Assembly: GCA_900544275.1 (NCBI GenBank)
Contig: UQUU01000002.1
Location: 62,001 to 126,000, forward strand
Length of the DNA: 64,000 nucleotides
Origin: an uncultured Succiniclasticum sp.
Lineage (GTDB): Bacteria > Bacillota > Negativicutes > Acidaminococcales > Acidaminococcaceae
Direction: 5' to 3'
A program made the translations under genes and the position numbers. The notes below the pieces were generated by a model that worked only from the letters and a program-made list of their open reading frames with translations, did no database searches and was not told the DNA's origin. Below, piece by piece: positions 7,240 to 15,597 of the stretch (its first letter is position 1; each line of letters begins with the position of its first letter).

Positions 7240-8775
7240 TTATTTTGCGTAATCCACCGCCCGCGTTTCACGGATAATAACTACCTTGATCTGGCCCGGA
7301 TATTCCATTTCTTCCTCAATCTTTTTGGAAATATCACGCGCCAATAAAACGGCTTTCGTATCATCAATGATATCAGGTTTTACCATAATGCGGATCTCGC
7401 GTCCTGCCTGGACGGCGTAACACTTCTCCACACCTTCAAAGGACTCGGAAATTTCTTCCAATCGTGTCAAACGTTTCAGATAACTTTCCAGCGTTTCACG
7501 ACGCGCACCGGGACGAGCGGCCGAAACCGCATCCGCCGCAGAAACCAAAACGGATTCCACACACGTCGGCTCTACATCCCCGTGATGGGCTCCGATCGCA
7601 TTAATGACATGCGCGGATTCACGGAACTTTTTAGCGACTTCTACACCCAGTTCCACATGGGAACCTTCCATTTCATGGTCAATTGCTTTGCCAATATCAT
7701 GCAGCAGACCGGCACGTTTTGCTAACGTTATGTCCACACCCAGTTCCGCAGCCATAATACCGGCTAACTGCGCTACTTCCACAGAATGATTCAATACATT
7801 CTGCCCGTAGCTGGTACGATATTTTAACCGTCCCAATAATTTTACAAGCTCAGGACGAAGCCCGTTGACACCCACAGTAAAGGTCGCCTGTTCACCGGCT
7901 TCCTTAATGTTTTGCTCCACTTCTTTTTGTGCTTTTTCAACCATCTCTTCAATACGAGCCGGATGGATCCGACCGTCGTTGATAAGTTTTTCCAGAGCAA
8001 TACGCGCTACTTCACGGCGTACGGGATCAAAACCGGAAATAATAACCGCTTCCGGCGTATCATCAATAATCAGATCTATGCCGGTCAGGGTTTCCAGAGT
8101 ACGAATGTTTCTGCCTTCGCGGCCGATAATACGACCCTTCATCTCATCATTCGGCAAATTGACCACGGAAACCGTAGTCTCTGCCACCTGATCGGCAGCA
8201 CAACGCTGAATCGCCAGAGAAATGATCTCCCGCGCTTTTTTATCCGCTTCGTCTTTGGCCTGTTGTTCCATTTCCTTGATCATGACGGCAGTATCATGCT
8301 GCACATCATCACGAACTGCGGCCAACAGTTCCTGTTTCGCATCTTCGCTGCTCAAGCCGGACAAACGTTCTAACTCCTGCAGCTGTCTTTGATAGAGAGC
8401 ATCCACTTTTTCCTGTGTTGCGTTCAGTTTCGATTCTTTTACCGTTAAATTTTCTTCCTTTTTTTCAAAGGCATCTATTTTGCGGTCCAGATTCTCCTCT
8501 TTCTGCACCAGACGGCGTTCCTGCCGCTGCAAGTCATTGCGCCGCTCTTTATTTTCACGCTCCATATCAGAGCGCAGACGATGAATTTCTTCCTTTGCTT
8601 CCAACAAGGATTCTTTCTTTTTCGCTTCGATCGATTCTTCAGCTTCTTTAATCATGCGGTCAGCCTTTTCCTCTGCCGTAGCTAATTTTCCTTCCGCCAC
8701 GTTTTTACGCAGAACATACCCGGCGCCGCCGCCAACTGCTAAAGCTACAATCGCAGCAAGCACTATCTCTATAAT
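7240..8775 (-). CDS. rny: Ribonuclease Y
   Basis: RNase Y (511 residues with the start used here) is the membrane-anchored endoribonuclease that initiates mRNA turnover in many Firmicutes. An N-terminal membrane helix (IVLAAIVALAVGGGAGYVL) is followed by a long charged coiled coil (about 25-180), a KH domain (GRIIGREGRNIRTLE, near 215-230), and an HD domain with HDIGKAIDHEMEGSH and HHGDVEP. Start choice: the GGAGG at 8785-8789 lies 9 nt before an ATT codon at 8775 and 21 nt before the first conventional start, a GTG at 8763. A TGA at 8784-8782 prevents an earlier start. The rare ATT start is therefore likely but not proven; GTG is the alternative (507 residues). Confidence 0.95.
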   Translation of the reverse strand: MIEIVLAAIVALAVGGGAGYVLRKNVAEGKLATAEEKADRMIKEAEESIEAKKKESLLEAKEEIHRLRSDMERENKERRNDLQRQERRLVQKEENLDRKIDAFEKKEENLTVKESKLNATQEKVDALYQRQLQELERLSGLSSEDAKQELLAAVRDDVQHDTAVMIKEMEQQAKDEADKKAREIISLAIQRCAADQVAETTVSVVNLPNDEMKGRIIGREGRNIRTLETLTGIDLIIDDTPEAVIISGFDPVRREVARIALEKLINDGRIHPARIEEMVEKAQKEVEQNIKEAGEQATFTVGVNGLRPELVKLLGRLKYRTSYGQNVLNHSVEVAQLAGIMAAELGVDITLAKRAGLLHDIGKAIDHEMEGSHVELGVEVAKKFRESAHVINAIGAHHGDVEPTCVESVLVSAADAVSAARPGARRETLESYLKRLTRLEEISESFEGVEKCYAVQAGREIRIMVKPDIIDDTKAVLLARDISKKIEEEMEYPGQIKVVIIRETRAVDYAK

Positions 8776-8802
8776 TTTCTTTCACCTCCCGTCCTCTATG
8801 AC

Positions 8803-8837
8803 ATAAAAATGAGGCAAACAATACGAAGGTTCGCCTC
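8803..8837 (-). terminator. Terminator-like hairpin in the rny leader (possible attenuator)
   Basis: On the minus strand, GAGGCGAAC and GTTTGCCTC (one mismatch) form a 9-bp stem followed by ATTTTTATG. It lies between the rny promoter (8888-8916) and its ribosome-binding site (8785-8789), so it could attenuate rny transcription. Confidence 0.5.
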
Positions 8838-8887
8838 GTGATAAAACATTTTCATTTTCAATTTTTTATACACGATTGGACACTTTA

Positions 8888-8916
8888 ATTGTAATGAAAA
8901 ATCCCCAAAAAGTCAA
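8888..8916 (-). promoter_or_regulatory. rny promoter
   Basis: Minus-strand TTGACT (8916-8911), a 17-bp spacer and TACAAT (8893-8888) form a near-consensus sigma-70 type promoter. The inferred transcript would have a leader of about 105 nt containing the hairpin at 8803-8837. Confidence 0.7.
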
Positions 8917-8941
8917 GGAAGAAGCCCTGCTTTTCGGGGAT
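8896..8941 (-). terminator. Probable recA-recX terminator overlapping the rny promoter
   Basis: Minus-strand ATCCCCGAAAAG and CTTTTTGGGGAT form a 12-bp stem with one mismatch, followed by TTTTTC. It lies about 200 bp after the recX stop and its 3' arm includes the rny -35 element. Confidence 0.6.
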
Positions 8942-9137
8942 ATAAGAATCAAAAAAACAGTAGGAATGCCATGTTTAAAGCACTTATGAATGTATCCGCC
9001 AGGTTTTACTGATTGAAAGATGCTTATTGCAATACATTAACCAAATATACTAATCAAAAGGCACTGATTATAAGCGCTTAGCAAATTTACTCATTAAACA
9101 GACTTATTGAGTGTGGCGTATAACATACCGGGAAATT
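8942..9137. other. Non-coding spacer downstream of recX
   Basis: About 195 bp of AT-rich sequence separates the recX stop and its distant terminator. No ORF with a credible start, no RNA gene and no clear repeat was recognised; short TTGA/TCAA words recur but not in a regular arrangement. Confidence 0.5.
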
Positions 9138-9641
9138 TTACTCCAGTAACGTCGCTTTAGCTTTTTCCAAAGCGATACGAATCATACGTGTGCCAAAACC
9201 TCGGGCCGTCAGATAACGGACAAAGGCTGCCACCCCTTTTTCGGTCGTTACATCATACTTGGCATCATGTCTTTTACATAGCATATCACAGGCTGCCAAC
9301 ACATGTTCTTCTTCCTCAGTTTCTGTAAACTCCTGCAGAAACAAACTGATATAGGTATCCGCCACCTGTTTTTTTGCCAGTTCCGCCTGCAGATGCAAGC
9401 GGCCATAAATCCTTTTATTGCGCCAGAGTTCAAAGACACGTCTGGCATAGCGTTCTTCATTGAACAGGTCAAAACGTTTCAGTTTAGCCAAAGTTTCCGA
9501 GATCAGAGGAACGGTACAACCTTTGCGTTTCAGTTTTTGGCTTAATTCTTTTTCGCCATGTTCCCTGCGGTCCAACAGGCTTAGCGCGTACTCATACGCT
9601 TCGTCGGCCGTTGTCAGCGTTTTATTGGACTTCCGGAACAT
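9138..9641 (-). CDS. recX: Regulatory protein RecX
   Basis: RecX (167 residues) binds RecA filaments and modulates recombinase activity. The sequence shows the all-helical three-repeat RecX fold: YALSLLDRREHGEKELSQKL near the start, FNEERYARRVFELWRNKRIYGRLHLQAEL in the middle, and KGVAAFVRYLTARGFGTRMIRIAL at the end. The ATG at 9641 lies within the last codons of recA (20-bp overlap), so translation is probably coupled and expression follows the recA promoter and its LexA box. Confidence 0.93.
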   Translation of the reverse strand: MFRKSNKTLTTADEAYEYALSLLDRREHGEKELSQKLKRKGCTVPLISETLAKLKRFDLFNEERYARRVFELWRNKRIYGRLHLQAELAKKQVADTYISLFLQEFTETEEEEHVLAACDMLCKRHDAKYDVTTEKGVAAFVRYLTARGFGTRMIRIALEKAKATLLE

Positions 9642-10677
9642 CCGCTTTCACTCCTTCGGGATTTTCCTGTTTCGCCATTTTATTTACAGTCAGGTCACGG
9701 ATTTTTTTCTCCACTTCTGCGGCAATTTCCGAATTATCACGCAAAAACTCCTTGGCTTTTTCACGCCCCTGCCCGATCCGGGTTTCTCCGTAAGAAAACC
9801 AGGCTCCGCTTTTCTGGATAACTTCCCGGTCTACACCCAGATCCACCAGGCATCCTTCTTTGGATATCCCTTCCCCATACATAATGTCAAACTCCGCCTG
9901 TTTAAAAGGCGGCGCTACTTTGTTTTTAACTACTTTCACACGAGTGCGGGAACCGATCATCTCATTGCCGTTTTTAATCGTATCGGCCCGTCTTACTTCC
10001 AAACGAATCGTAGAATAGAATTTCAGAGCACGCCCGCCGGTTGTTGTTTCCGGATTGCCAAACATGACGCCGACCTTTTCCCGGATCTGGTTGATAAAGA
10101 TCGTAGCGCACTTGGACTTGGCAATAATACCGGTCAACTTACGCAGCGCCTGACTCATCAAACGAGCCTGCAAACCCACATGGCTGTCGCCCATTTCCCC
10201 TTCTATTTCCGCCCGGGGCACCAACGCTGCCACAGAGTCAATGACAATAATATCAATGGCGCCGCTGCGTACCAGGGCATCACAGATTTCCAAAGCCTGT
10301 TCGCCATTATCCGGCTGAGAGATCAGAAGATTGTCCACATCGACGCCTAAACGGCGGGCATATTCCGGATCCAGTGCATGTTCCGCATCAATAAAGGCTG
10401 CATAGCCGCCCATTTTCTGGGCTTCTGCAATCATATGCAGGGCCACGGTAGTTTTGCCGGAAGATTCCGGTCCGTAAATCTCTATCACTCTGCCTCTGGG
10501 AATACCGCCCACCCCCAGAGCCACGTCCAACGACAGCGCCCCGGTAGGGATCGTCTCCACATTCATTTTGGCGCTTATTTCGCCTAATTTCATAATCGAG
10601 CCTTTGCCAAAATCTTTTTCAATCTGATGCATCGCACTGTCCAACGCACGTAATTTATCATTCGAACCGTTTGCCAT
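9622..10677 (-). CDS. recA: Recombinase RecA
   Basis: RecA (351 residues) forms filaments on single-stranded DNA, drives strand exchange and stimulates LexA self-cleavage. Motifs present are Walker A GPESSGKT (69-76), the loop MAW region variant VIDSVAALVPRAEIEGEMGD, Walker B with IDIIVIDSVAAL, and the L2 loop FINQIREKVGVMFGNPETTTGG. The start at 10677 follows AGGAGGTTTTCAA; the frame is open upstream through the leader but codes nothing RecA-like. recX overlaps its 3' end. A LexA box lies inside the promoter spacer (see 10717-10745). Confidence 0.98.
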   Translation of the reverse strand: MANGSNDKLRALDSAMHQIEKDFGKGSIMKLGEISAKMNVETIPTGALSLDVALGVGGIPRGRVIEIYGPESSGKTTVALHMIAEAQKMGGYAAFIDAEHALDPEYARRLGVDVDNLLISQPDNGEQALEICDALVRSGAIDIIVIDSVAALVPRAEIEGEMGDSHVGLQARLMSQALRKLTGIIAKSKCATIFINQIREKVGVMFGNPETTTGGRALKFYSTIRLEVRRADTIKNGNEMIGSRTRVKVVKNKVAPPFKQAEFDIMYGEGISKEGCLVDLGVDREVIQKSGAWFSYGETRIGQGREKAKEFLRDNSEIAAEVEKKIRDLTVNKMAKQENPEGVKADVPEVQ

Positions 10678-10716
10678 TTGAAAACCTCCTGTAAAGTCGA
10701 GAACTGTCTTGCATTT

Positions 10717-10745
10717 ATTATACAAACAACCGTTCGTTTTGTCAA
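10717..10745 (-). promoter_or_regulatory. recA promoter with a LexA (Cheo-type) box inside the spacer
   Basis: Minus-strand TTGACA (10745-10740), exactly 17 bp, then TATAAT (10722-10717) is a perfect consensus promoter. The spacer contains CGAACGGTTGTTTG (10736-10723), which matches the Gram-positive LexA box CGAACNNNNGTTCG at all but one half-site base. A repressor bound there would cover both promoter elements, indicating SOS control of recA-recX. Confidence 0.88.
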
Positions 10746-10966
10746 ATATTGATTCCTGTAACTTTTTTAGCACATTATCTTCACCGAATCACTTGATTTT
10801 ATGCTATTATATAGACAATTACTTTTATCTCCTACTATGCCCGACGGGGGATGCGGATAAAAAGCCGAACTCCCACAAGAACATTACAAAACAGGTATTG
10901 CTTAAAGAGAGACATTGGATAACACATGGCATTATTATGACACGGGTCAGGAAACGAGGACGCATT

Positions 10967-12001
10967 ATGGAAATGCAGATGGAATTTATTCGCAGACTGC
11001 CCTCTCCCCAGGAACTGATGGAAGAATTTCCGTTAGGGGAAGCGGCGACACAAAGAAAAAATCAACGGGACGAAGAAATTGAAGCGATTTTCACCGGCAA
11101 AGACAGCCGTTTTATTTTGGTCATCGGCCCCTGTTCCGCTGACAACGAAGAAGCTGTCTTAGACTATGTTCAGCGTCTGGCTGCTGTGCAGGAAAAAGTA
11201 CAGGATAAACTTTTTCTCATCCCGCGGATTTATACAAATAAACCCCGTACCATCGGGATCGGCTACAAGGGGATGCTTCACCAGGCGGACCCCGAAGGAA
11301 AAGAGGATATGCTGGCGGGAATCACCGCAATCCGCAAAATGCACGTGCGTGTCGTCCGGGAAACCGGCCTTACCGGCGCCGAAGAAATATTATACCCGGA
11401 AAATCATCGTTATCTTTCCGACCTTCTTTCCTATGCGGCGATTGGCGCCCGTTCAGTAGAAGACCAGCTGCATCGTATGATCGCCAGCGGGGCGGGCATT
11501 CCCGTAGGCATGAAGAACCCTACTGCGGGAGACATCGGCGTAATGATGAACTCTATTGAAGCGGCTCAGCACGAACAAAGCTTTTTATTTCACGGCTGGG
11601 AAGTCCGTTCCAGGGGCAATCCGCTGGCTCATGCCATCCTGCGGGGCTATGTGGACAAATTCGGCAACAATATGCCGAACTATCATTACGAAGATCTTCA
11701 GGGGCTCTTGGACGCTTACCACGAGCGGGAAATTAAGAATCCCGCTGTAATCGTGGATGTCAATCATTCAAATTCCGGGAAAAAATTTATGGAGCAGATT
11801 CGTATCGCCAAAGATGTGATGCACAGCCGCCAGGTTTCAAATGAGATCCGCTGTCTGGTAAAAGGACTCATGATCGAGAGTTATCTTGAGGATGGCAGTC
11901 AAAAGGTCGGCGGCGGCGTTTACGGCCGTTCTATCACAGACCCCTGTTTAGGTTGGGCCAAAAGCGAACGCCTGATAATGGATCTGGCGGAACTGGTGTA
12001 A
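10967..12001 (+). CDS. aroF: 3-deoxy-7-phosphoheptulonate (DAHP) synthase, AroFGH type
   Basis: DAHP synthase (344 residues) condenses phosphoenolpyruvate with erythrose 4-phosphate, the first step of the shikimate pathway. It is of the class I alpha AroF/G/H type: FILVIGPCSADNEEAVLDY, the IPRIYTNKPRT strand, KGMLHQADP, GAGIPVGMKNPT, and the metal-site segments VDVNHSNSGKK and YLEDGSQ. The protein lacks an obvious fused regulatory domain. ATG 10967 has AGGA 6 bp upstream; further in-frame ATGs follow at 10973 and 10979, and the longer frame upstream is not conserved in character. The symbol aroF is used generically, since feedback specificity cannot be read from the sequence. Confidence 0.94.
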   Translation: MEMQMEFIRRLPSPQELMEEFPLGEAATQRKNQRDEEIEAIFTGKDSRFILVIGPCSADNEEAVLDYVQRLAAVQEKVQDKLFLIPRIYTNKPRTIGIGYKGMLHQADPEGKEDMLAGITAIRKMHVRVVRETGLTGAEEILYPENHRYLSDLLSYAAIGARSVEDQLHRMIASGAGIPVGMKNPTAGDIGVMMNSIEAAQHEQSFLFHGWEVRSRGNPLAHAILRGYVDKFGNNMPNYHYEDLQGLLDAYHEREIKNPAVIVDVNHSNSGKKFMEQIRIAKDVMHSRQVSNEIRCLVKGLMIESYLEDGSQKVGGGVYGRSITDPCLGWAKSERLIMDLAELV

Positions 12002-12114
12002 CAACCTTATTGTCAGACGTCTCTGCTATGACCGGTTCGTATATGCCCGTTTCCCATATTGCTCATACTTTTCAAAGATAGAGGCTCCCTGTCTGTCACG
12101 CACACAGTGTTTGA

Positions 12115-12528
12115 TTAAAACCGGTCCAGTAACCGATATCCCTTCCCCTTCAGGAAGGTTTCCGTTTCCGGCTCGTTGGTGCAGAACACCGCGATTGGCG
12201 TGCCGTCTTTGCGGTCGAAAGAAATATACAGATAACGAATCATCACATTGGCATTTTGCAGATCGGACAGGATTCGATTCAAGGTACCGGGCTTATCCGA
12301 TGCCATATCGATGGCGATGACCTTATCCAGGCGGCATTGGTAGCCGGCCTTTGCCAAAGCGTCCCTGGTCAACTCCGGTTTATCCGTGATTAACCGGACA
12401 ATACCAAATTCCGCGCTGTCGGTAGCCAGCATAGTGTAAATGTTTATTTCAGAGGCAGCCAACACGGAGGTAATTTTACTCAGCGCCCCTTTCGTATTGG
12501 CGGCAAATAATGAAAGTTGTATCAGCAT
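12115..12528 (-). CDS. Tandem ACT-domain protein
   Basis: This 137-residue protein consists of two ACT domains back to back. The first begins MLIQLSLFAANTKGALSKIT (residues 1-70), the second KVIAIDMASDKPGTLNRILS (about 69-137). The NTKGAL and DKPGTL turns between the first strand and helix are where amino acids bind in this superfamily. Free-standing double-ACT proteins of this type are common in anaerobic Firmicutes and probably sense an amino acid. Being convergent with and next to the DAHP synthase gene, a role in aromatic amino acid control is tempting, but no partner or ligand can be shown. Confidence 0.88.
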   Translation of the reverse strand: MLIQLSLFAANTKGALSKITSVLAASEINIYTMLATDSAEFGIVRLITDKPELTRDALAKAGYQCRLDKVIAIDMASDKPGTLNRILSDLQNANVMIRYLYISFDRKDGTPIAVFCTNEPETETFLKGKGYRLLDRF

Positions 12529-12628
12529 ACGAATCCTTCTTTCTTTTCAGATAACAGCTAACTATAGCGAAAACGAAGTTGCAATTCAGAGTACTTTCAA
12601 GCCTGACTCCCATTGGCAATGTTGTGTC

Positions 12629-13594
12629 TTATTTCCCCTGCCCTGCCAGAGTCTTTATTTCCTGTTGGGAAAATTCATATTTTGCATTGCAGTACGGACA
12701 GGTAATTTCTGTATGCGAATCTTTTGCCAGCTGCATCAGCTCTTTGGCAGGTAGCGTATGCAACACAGCCTCCACTCTTTCTCTGCTGCAGCGACAGCCG
12801 AATTGCAGGGGATAGCTGTCCAGAATCTCTACATTCATCCCTTTACCCAGAATACCTATAATGCGCTCGGGTGTAAAACCCATATCCAAAAGACTGGAAA
12901 TATAGGGAGTGTTCCGCACATTCTTATCCAACTGCTCCAGCACTTCGTCACTGCAGCCCGGCAACGCCTGAATAAACCAGCCTCCTGCAGCCTGCACATC
13001 CCCTTTCGCATCCACTAATACGCCCAGAGCCACAGATGAAGGCGTTTGTTCCGAGGTAAAAAGATACTGCGTCAGATCATCGGCAATCTCCCCGTCTACC
13101 AACTCACAGGTACCGGTAAAGGGTTTACCGTTTTCCCCGTAACGGGTCACAGATAATGTACCGGTCCCCACAGCACCGCCTACGTCCAAATGTCCGTTTT
13201 TTACCGGCAGGAACACATCAGGTTCACCAACAAACCCTCTGGCAATGCCTCCCTGCGCCTCCCCGGTTATCCCGCCAAGCGGGCCGTCGCCTTTGATTTT
13301 AATGCCGACACCTTCATTATTTTTCATGGTCGCCGCCAATAAAAGGGCCCCGGTTACCGTACGTCCCAAAGCCGCCGTCGCCACATGGGAGGTTCGATGA
13401 CGCAACGCCATCTTTCGTACTAAGCGGGTCGTACGCGCTACATAGATCCGCGCATCCCCAATGGTAGCCCGGGTCAGAATATCCTGACCGCTTTGAAAAT
13501 TTTCTTTTGTGATTTTATTTTCTGCGTTGTTACTTTGATTCTCTGTATCGTTATGGATAGATTCATCCTTTAAGGTTTCTTTAATTTCTGTCAT
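12629..13594 (-). CDS. hslO: 33 kDa redox-regulated chaperone Hsp33
   Basis: Hsp33 (321 residues) is a cytosolic holdase activated by oxidation and unfolding. The zinc-binding redox switch is complete: C267 and C269 (CRC) and C299 and C302 (CPYC). The substrate-binding core is recognisable from residue 40 (ILTRATIGDARIYVARTT, then HVATAALGRTVTGALLLA). The first 36 residues are an extra hydrophilic Asn/Glu/Lys-rich segment not seen in the usual 290-residue family members; the ATG at 13594 has AGAAGAGGAT upstream, so this segment seems to be translated. It lies just downstream of ribH on the same strand. Confidence 0.95.
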   Translation of the reverse strand: MTEIKETLKDESIHNDTENQSNNAENKITKENFQSGQDILTRATIGDARIYVARTTRLVRKMALRHRTSHVATAALGRTVTGALLLAATMKNNEGVGIKIKGDGPLGGITGEAQGGIARGFVGEPDVFLPVKNGHLDVGGAVGTGTLSVTRYGENGKPFTGTCELVDGEIADDLTQYLFTSEQTPSSVALGVLVDAKGDVQAAGGWFIQALPGCSDEVLEQLDKNVRNTPYISSLLDMGFTPERIIGILGKGMNVEILDSYPLQFGCRCSRERVEAVLHTLPAKELMQLAKDSHTEITCPYCNAKYEFSQQEIKTLAGQGK

Positions 13595-13617
13595 GGTATC
13601 CTCTTCTTAACCGGGCA

Positions 13618-14079
13618 TCACAAATTGCGGAATAAGTTTGCCATTTCAATCGCGCTCATAGCCGCATCATAGCCCTTATTACCGGCTTTGGTACCGGCCC
13701 GTTCCACGGCCTGTTGAATATTTTCCGTAGTCAGCACGCCAAACGCAATGGGAACGCCGGACTTCAGCGAAGCCTGCGCAATCCCCTTGGCCGCCTCTGC
13801 GCAGACATAATCGAAATGTGGCGTAGCACCGCGAATCACAGCTCCCAAAGCAATCACCGCATCGTATTTACCGCTGTCCGCCAGCTTTTGTGCTGTCAGC
13901 GGGATCTCAAACGCACCGGGTACCCAAACTAAGGTCACATCGTCCAAATCGCCTTCTGTACGACGGATGGCATCTTCCGCCCCGTCCAGCAGTTTCGCCG
14001 TAATAAATTCATTAAAACGGGCGGCTACAATAGCCATCTTTAAACCTTTTGACGATAACATTCCTTCTATTACTTTCAT
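13618..14079 (-). CDS. ribH: 6,7-dimethyl-8-ribityllumazine synthase
   Basis: Lumazine synthase (153 residues) condenses 5-amino-6-ribitylaminouracil with 3,4-dihydroxy-2-butanone 4-phosphate. Family segments are VAARFNEFITAKLLDGA, WVPGAFEIPLTAQKLA, VIALGAVIRGATPHFDYV and AFGVLTTENIQQAVERAGTK; H88-type catalytic histidine is the one in TPHFDYV. The ATG at 14079 is preceded by GGGAGG; a GTG five codons upstream falls in the ribosome-binding site and is not used. It is the last gene of the rib operon. Confidence 0.97.
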   Translation of the reverse strand: MKVIEGMLSSKGLKMAIVAARFNEFITAKLLDGAEDAIRRTEGDLDDVTLVWVPGAFEIPLTAQKLADSGKYDAVIALGAVIRGATPHFDYVCAEAAKGIAQASLKSGVPIAFGVLTTENIQQAVERAGTKAGNKGYDAAMSAIEMANLFRNL

Positions 14080-14176
14080 GATTTTTCCTCCCACTCATTA
14101 ATGCTGATCATAAATTTAAGATGCTGACAAAATTAATAACATGTTGCATAACAGGATCTGACTATTGCTCTGCCCG

Positions 14177-15418
14177 TTATTTCTGACCGCCATGGCAACT
14201 GCAGCCCAGATGCAGATCAGACAGCTCATGCCCCATTTTATTTTCCTTGGTTTCCAGATAAAATTCGTTATATTGATTGGGCTTGATCTCAATCGGAACA
14301 CGGTCGGTGATCGTGATTCCATAGCCGGAGAGACCCGCTCGCTTGGCCGGATTATTCGTAATCAGCCGGATACTGCTCAGACCCAGATCTGCCATGATCT
14401 GCGCCCCCATCCCATAATCACGCAAATCGGGGGCAAACCCCAACCGAACATTGGCTTCCACCGTGTCCAGGCCCTGATCCTGTAGCGCATACGCGCGGAT
14501 TTTATTGGCCAGACCGATACCCCGTCCTTCCTGTCTCATATATACTACCACGCCGCAGCCTTCTTTTTCAATCATGCGCAGCGCCGTAGCCAACTGATCG
14601 CCGCAATCGCAGCGCAGACTGCCGAAAGCGTCCCCCGTCAGGCATTCCGAATGCATCCGTACCAGCACGTCTTTTTGCCCGGCTACTTCACCTTTGACCA
14701 AAGCCACATGGCACAAATCATCCAAATCATTTTCATAAGCAATGATTTTGAAGGTACCGTATTTAGATGGCAAATTAGCTTCTGCCACGCGATGTACCAT
14801 CTTTTCATGGCGTTTACGATACGCCACCAGAGAAGCCACCGTAATAAATACCAAATCATGTTTCAACGCGAACTCGATCAATTCAGGCGTACGCATCATA
14901 TACCCGTCTTCATTCATAATCTCACAGCAGATGCCAACCGGCTTCAGACCTGCCAGCTTACATAAATCCGTAGTGGTTTCCGTATGGCCGGTCCGCACTA
15001 ATACGCCTCCTTCACGGCTGCGTAGCGGAAACACATGGCCGGGACGCCGAAAATCCATGCTCTGCGCCCCCGGCTCCGTCACTTTTTTCATGGTATAGGC
15101 CCGTTCAAAAGCCGAGATGCCTGTGGTCGTATCTTTATGGTCAATAGAAACGGAAAACGCGGTTTCATGATTATCGGTATTATGACTTACCATGGCATCG
15201 AACTGCAATTTATCCATAATTTCAGCATCCGCCGGCATGCAGATCAGACCTCTGGCTTCTTTTGCCATAAAATTAATAGCCTCGCCGGTACAAAATTCTG
15301 CCGCCATGATGAGATCGCCTTCGTTCTCCCGATCTTCATCATCGGTGACAAGTACCATTTTCCCTGCTTTAATTGCTGCAATGGCTTCTTCCACTGTATT
15401 AAATTTAAACTTTGCCAT
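14177..15418 (-). CDS. ribBA: Bifunctional 3,4-dihydroxy-2-butanone-4-phosphate synthase / GTP cyclohydrolase II
   Basis: This 413-residue protein is a fusion that supplies both riboflavin precursors. The RibB half (1-200) shows DDEDRENEGDL, HNTDNHETAFSVSIDHKDTT and the RPGHVFPLR loop. The RibA half (about 205-400) shows HSECLTGDAFGSLRCDCGDQ, with the three zinc cysteines, then RQEGRGIGL and the substrate-binding RLITNNPAK. The C-terminus ends in an additional LGCSCHGG cysteine cluster. It lies 177 bp after ribE and 97 bp before ribH; both spacers are longer than usual for this operon but contain no recognisable terminator. Confidence 0.97.
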   Translation of the reverse strand: MAKFKFNTVEEAIAAIKAGKMVLVTDDEDRENEGDLIMAAEFCTGEAINFMAKEARGLICMPADAEIMDKLQFDAMVSHNTDNHETAFSVSIDHKDTTTGISAFERAYTMKKVTEPGAQSMDFRRPGHVFPLRSREGGVLVRTGHTETTTDLCKLAGLKPVGICCEIMNEDGYMMRTPELIEFALKHDLVFITVASLVAYRKRHEKMVHRVAEANLPSKYGTFKIIAYENDLDDLCHVALVKGEVAGQKDVLVRMHSECLTGDAFGSLRCDCGDQLATALRMIEKEGCGVVVYMRQEGRGIGLANKIRAYALQDQGLDTVEANVRLGFAPDLRDYGMGAQIMADLGLSSIRLITNNPAKRAGLSGYGITITDRVPIEIKPNQYNEFYLETKENKMGHELSDLHLGCSCHGGQK

Positions 15419-15597
15419 TAGACACCCTTCCTTTCTTTTTTACGCAATCTTCTTCGTACATGATTTTCTTTTTCCCACAGCACTTGCTTTCTACCCTGCA
15501 AGAACAACCGGGACCAGGTCGGCTGTTCAAATCAAAGGTCGCTTACGTTAGCCAACTATCCTTATACAAATAGCAATAAACAGGATAGTACCTCTTA

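Noticed and set aside
9460..10350. Long + strand open frame of 296 codons opposite recX/recA
   Set aside because: It is the antisense of two well-supported genes, has no ribosome-binding site and no family resemblance; a shadow frame.
10840..10966. Riboswitch or T-box in the aroF leader
   Set aside because: No T-box TGGNACCGCG-like sequence and no known riboswitch core was recognised; only an unremarkable leader.
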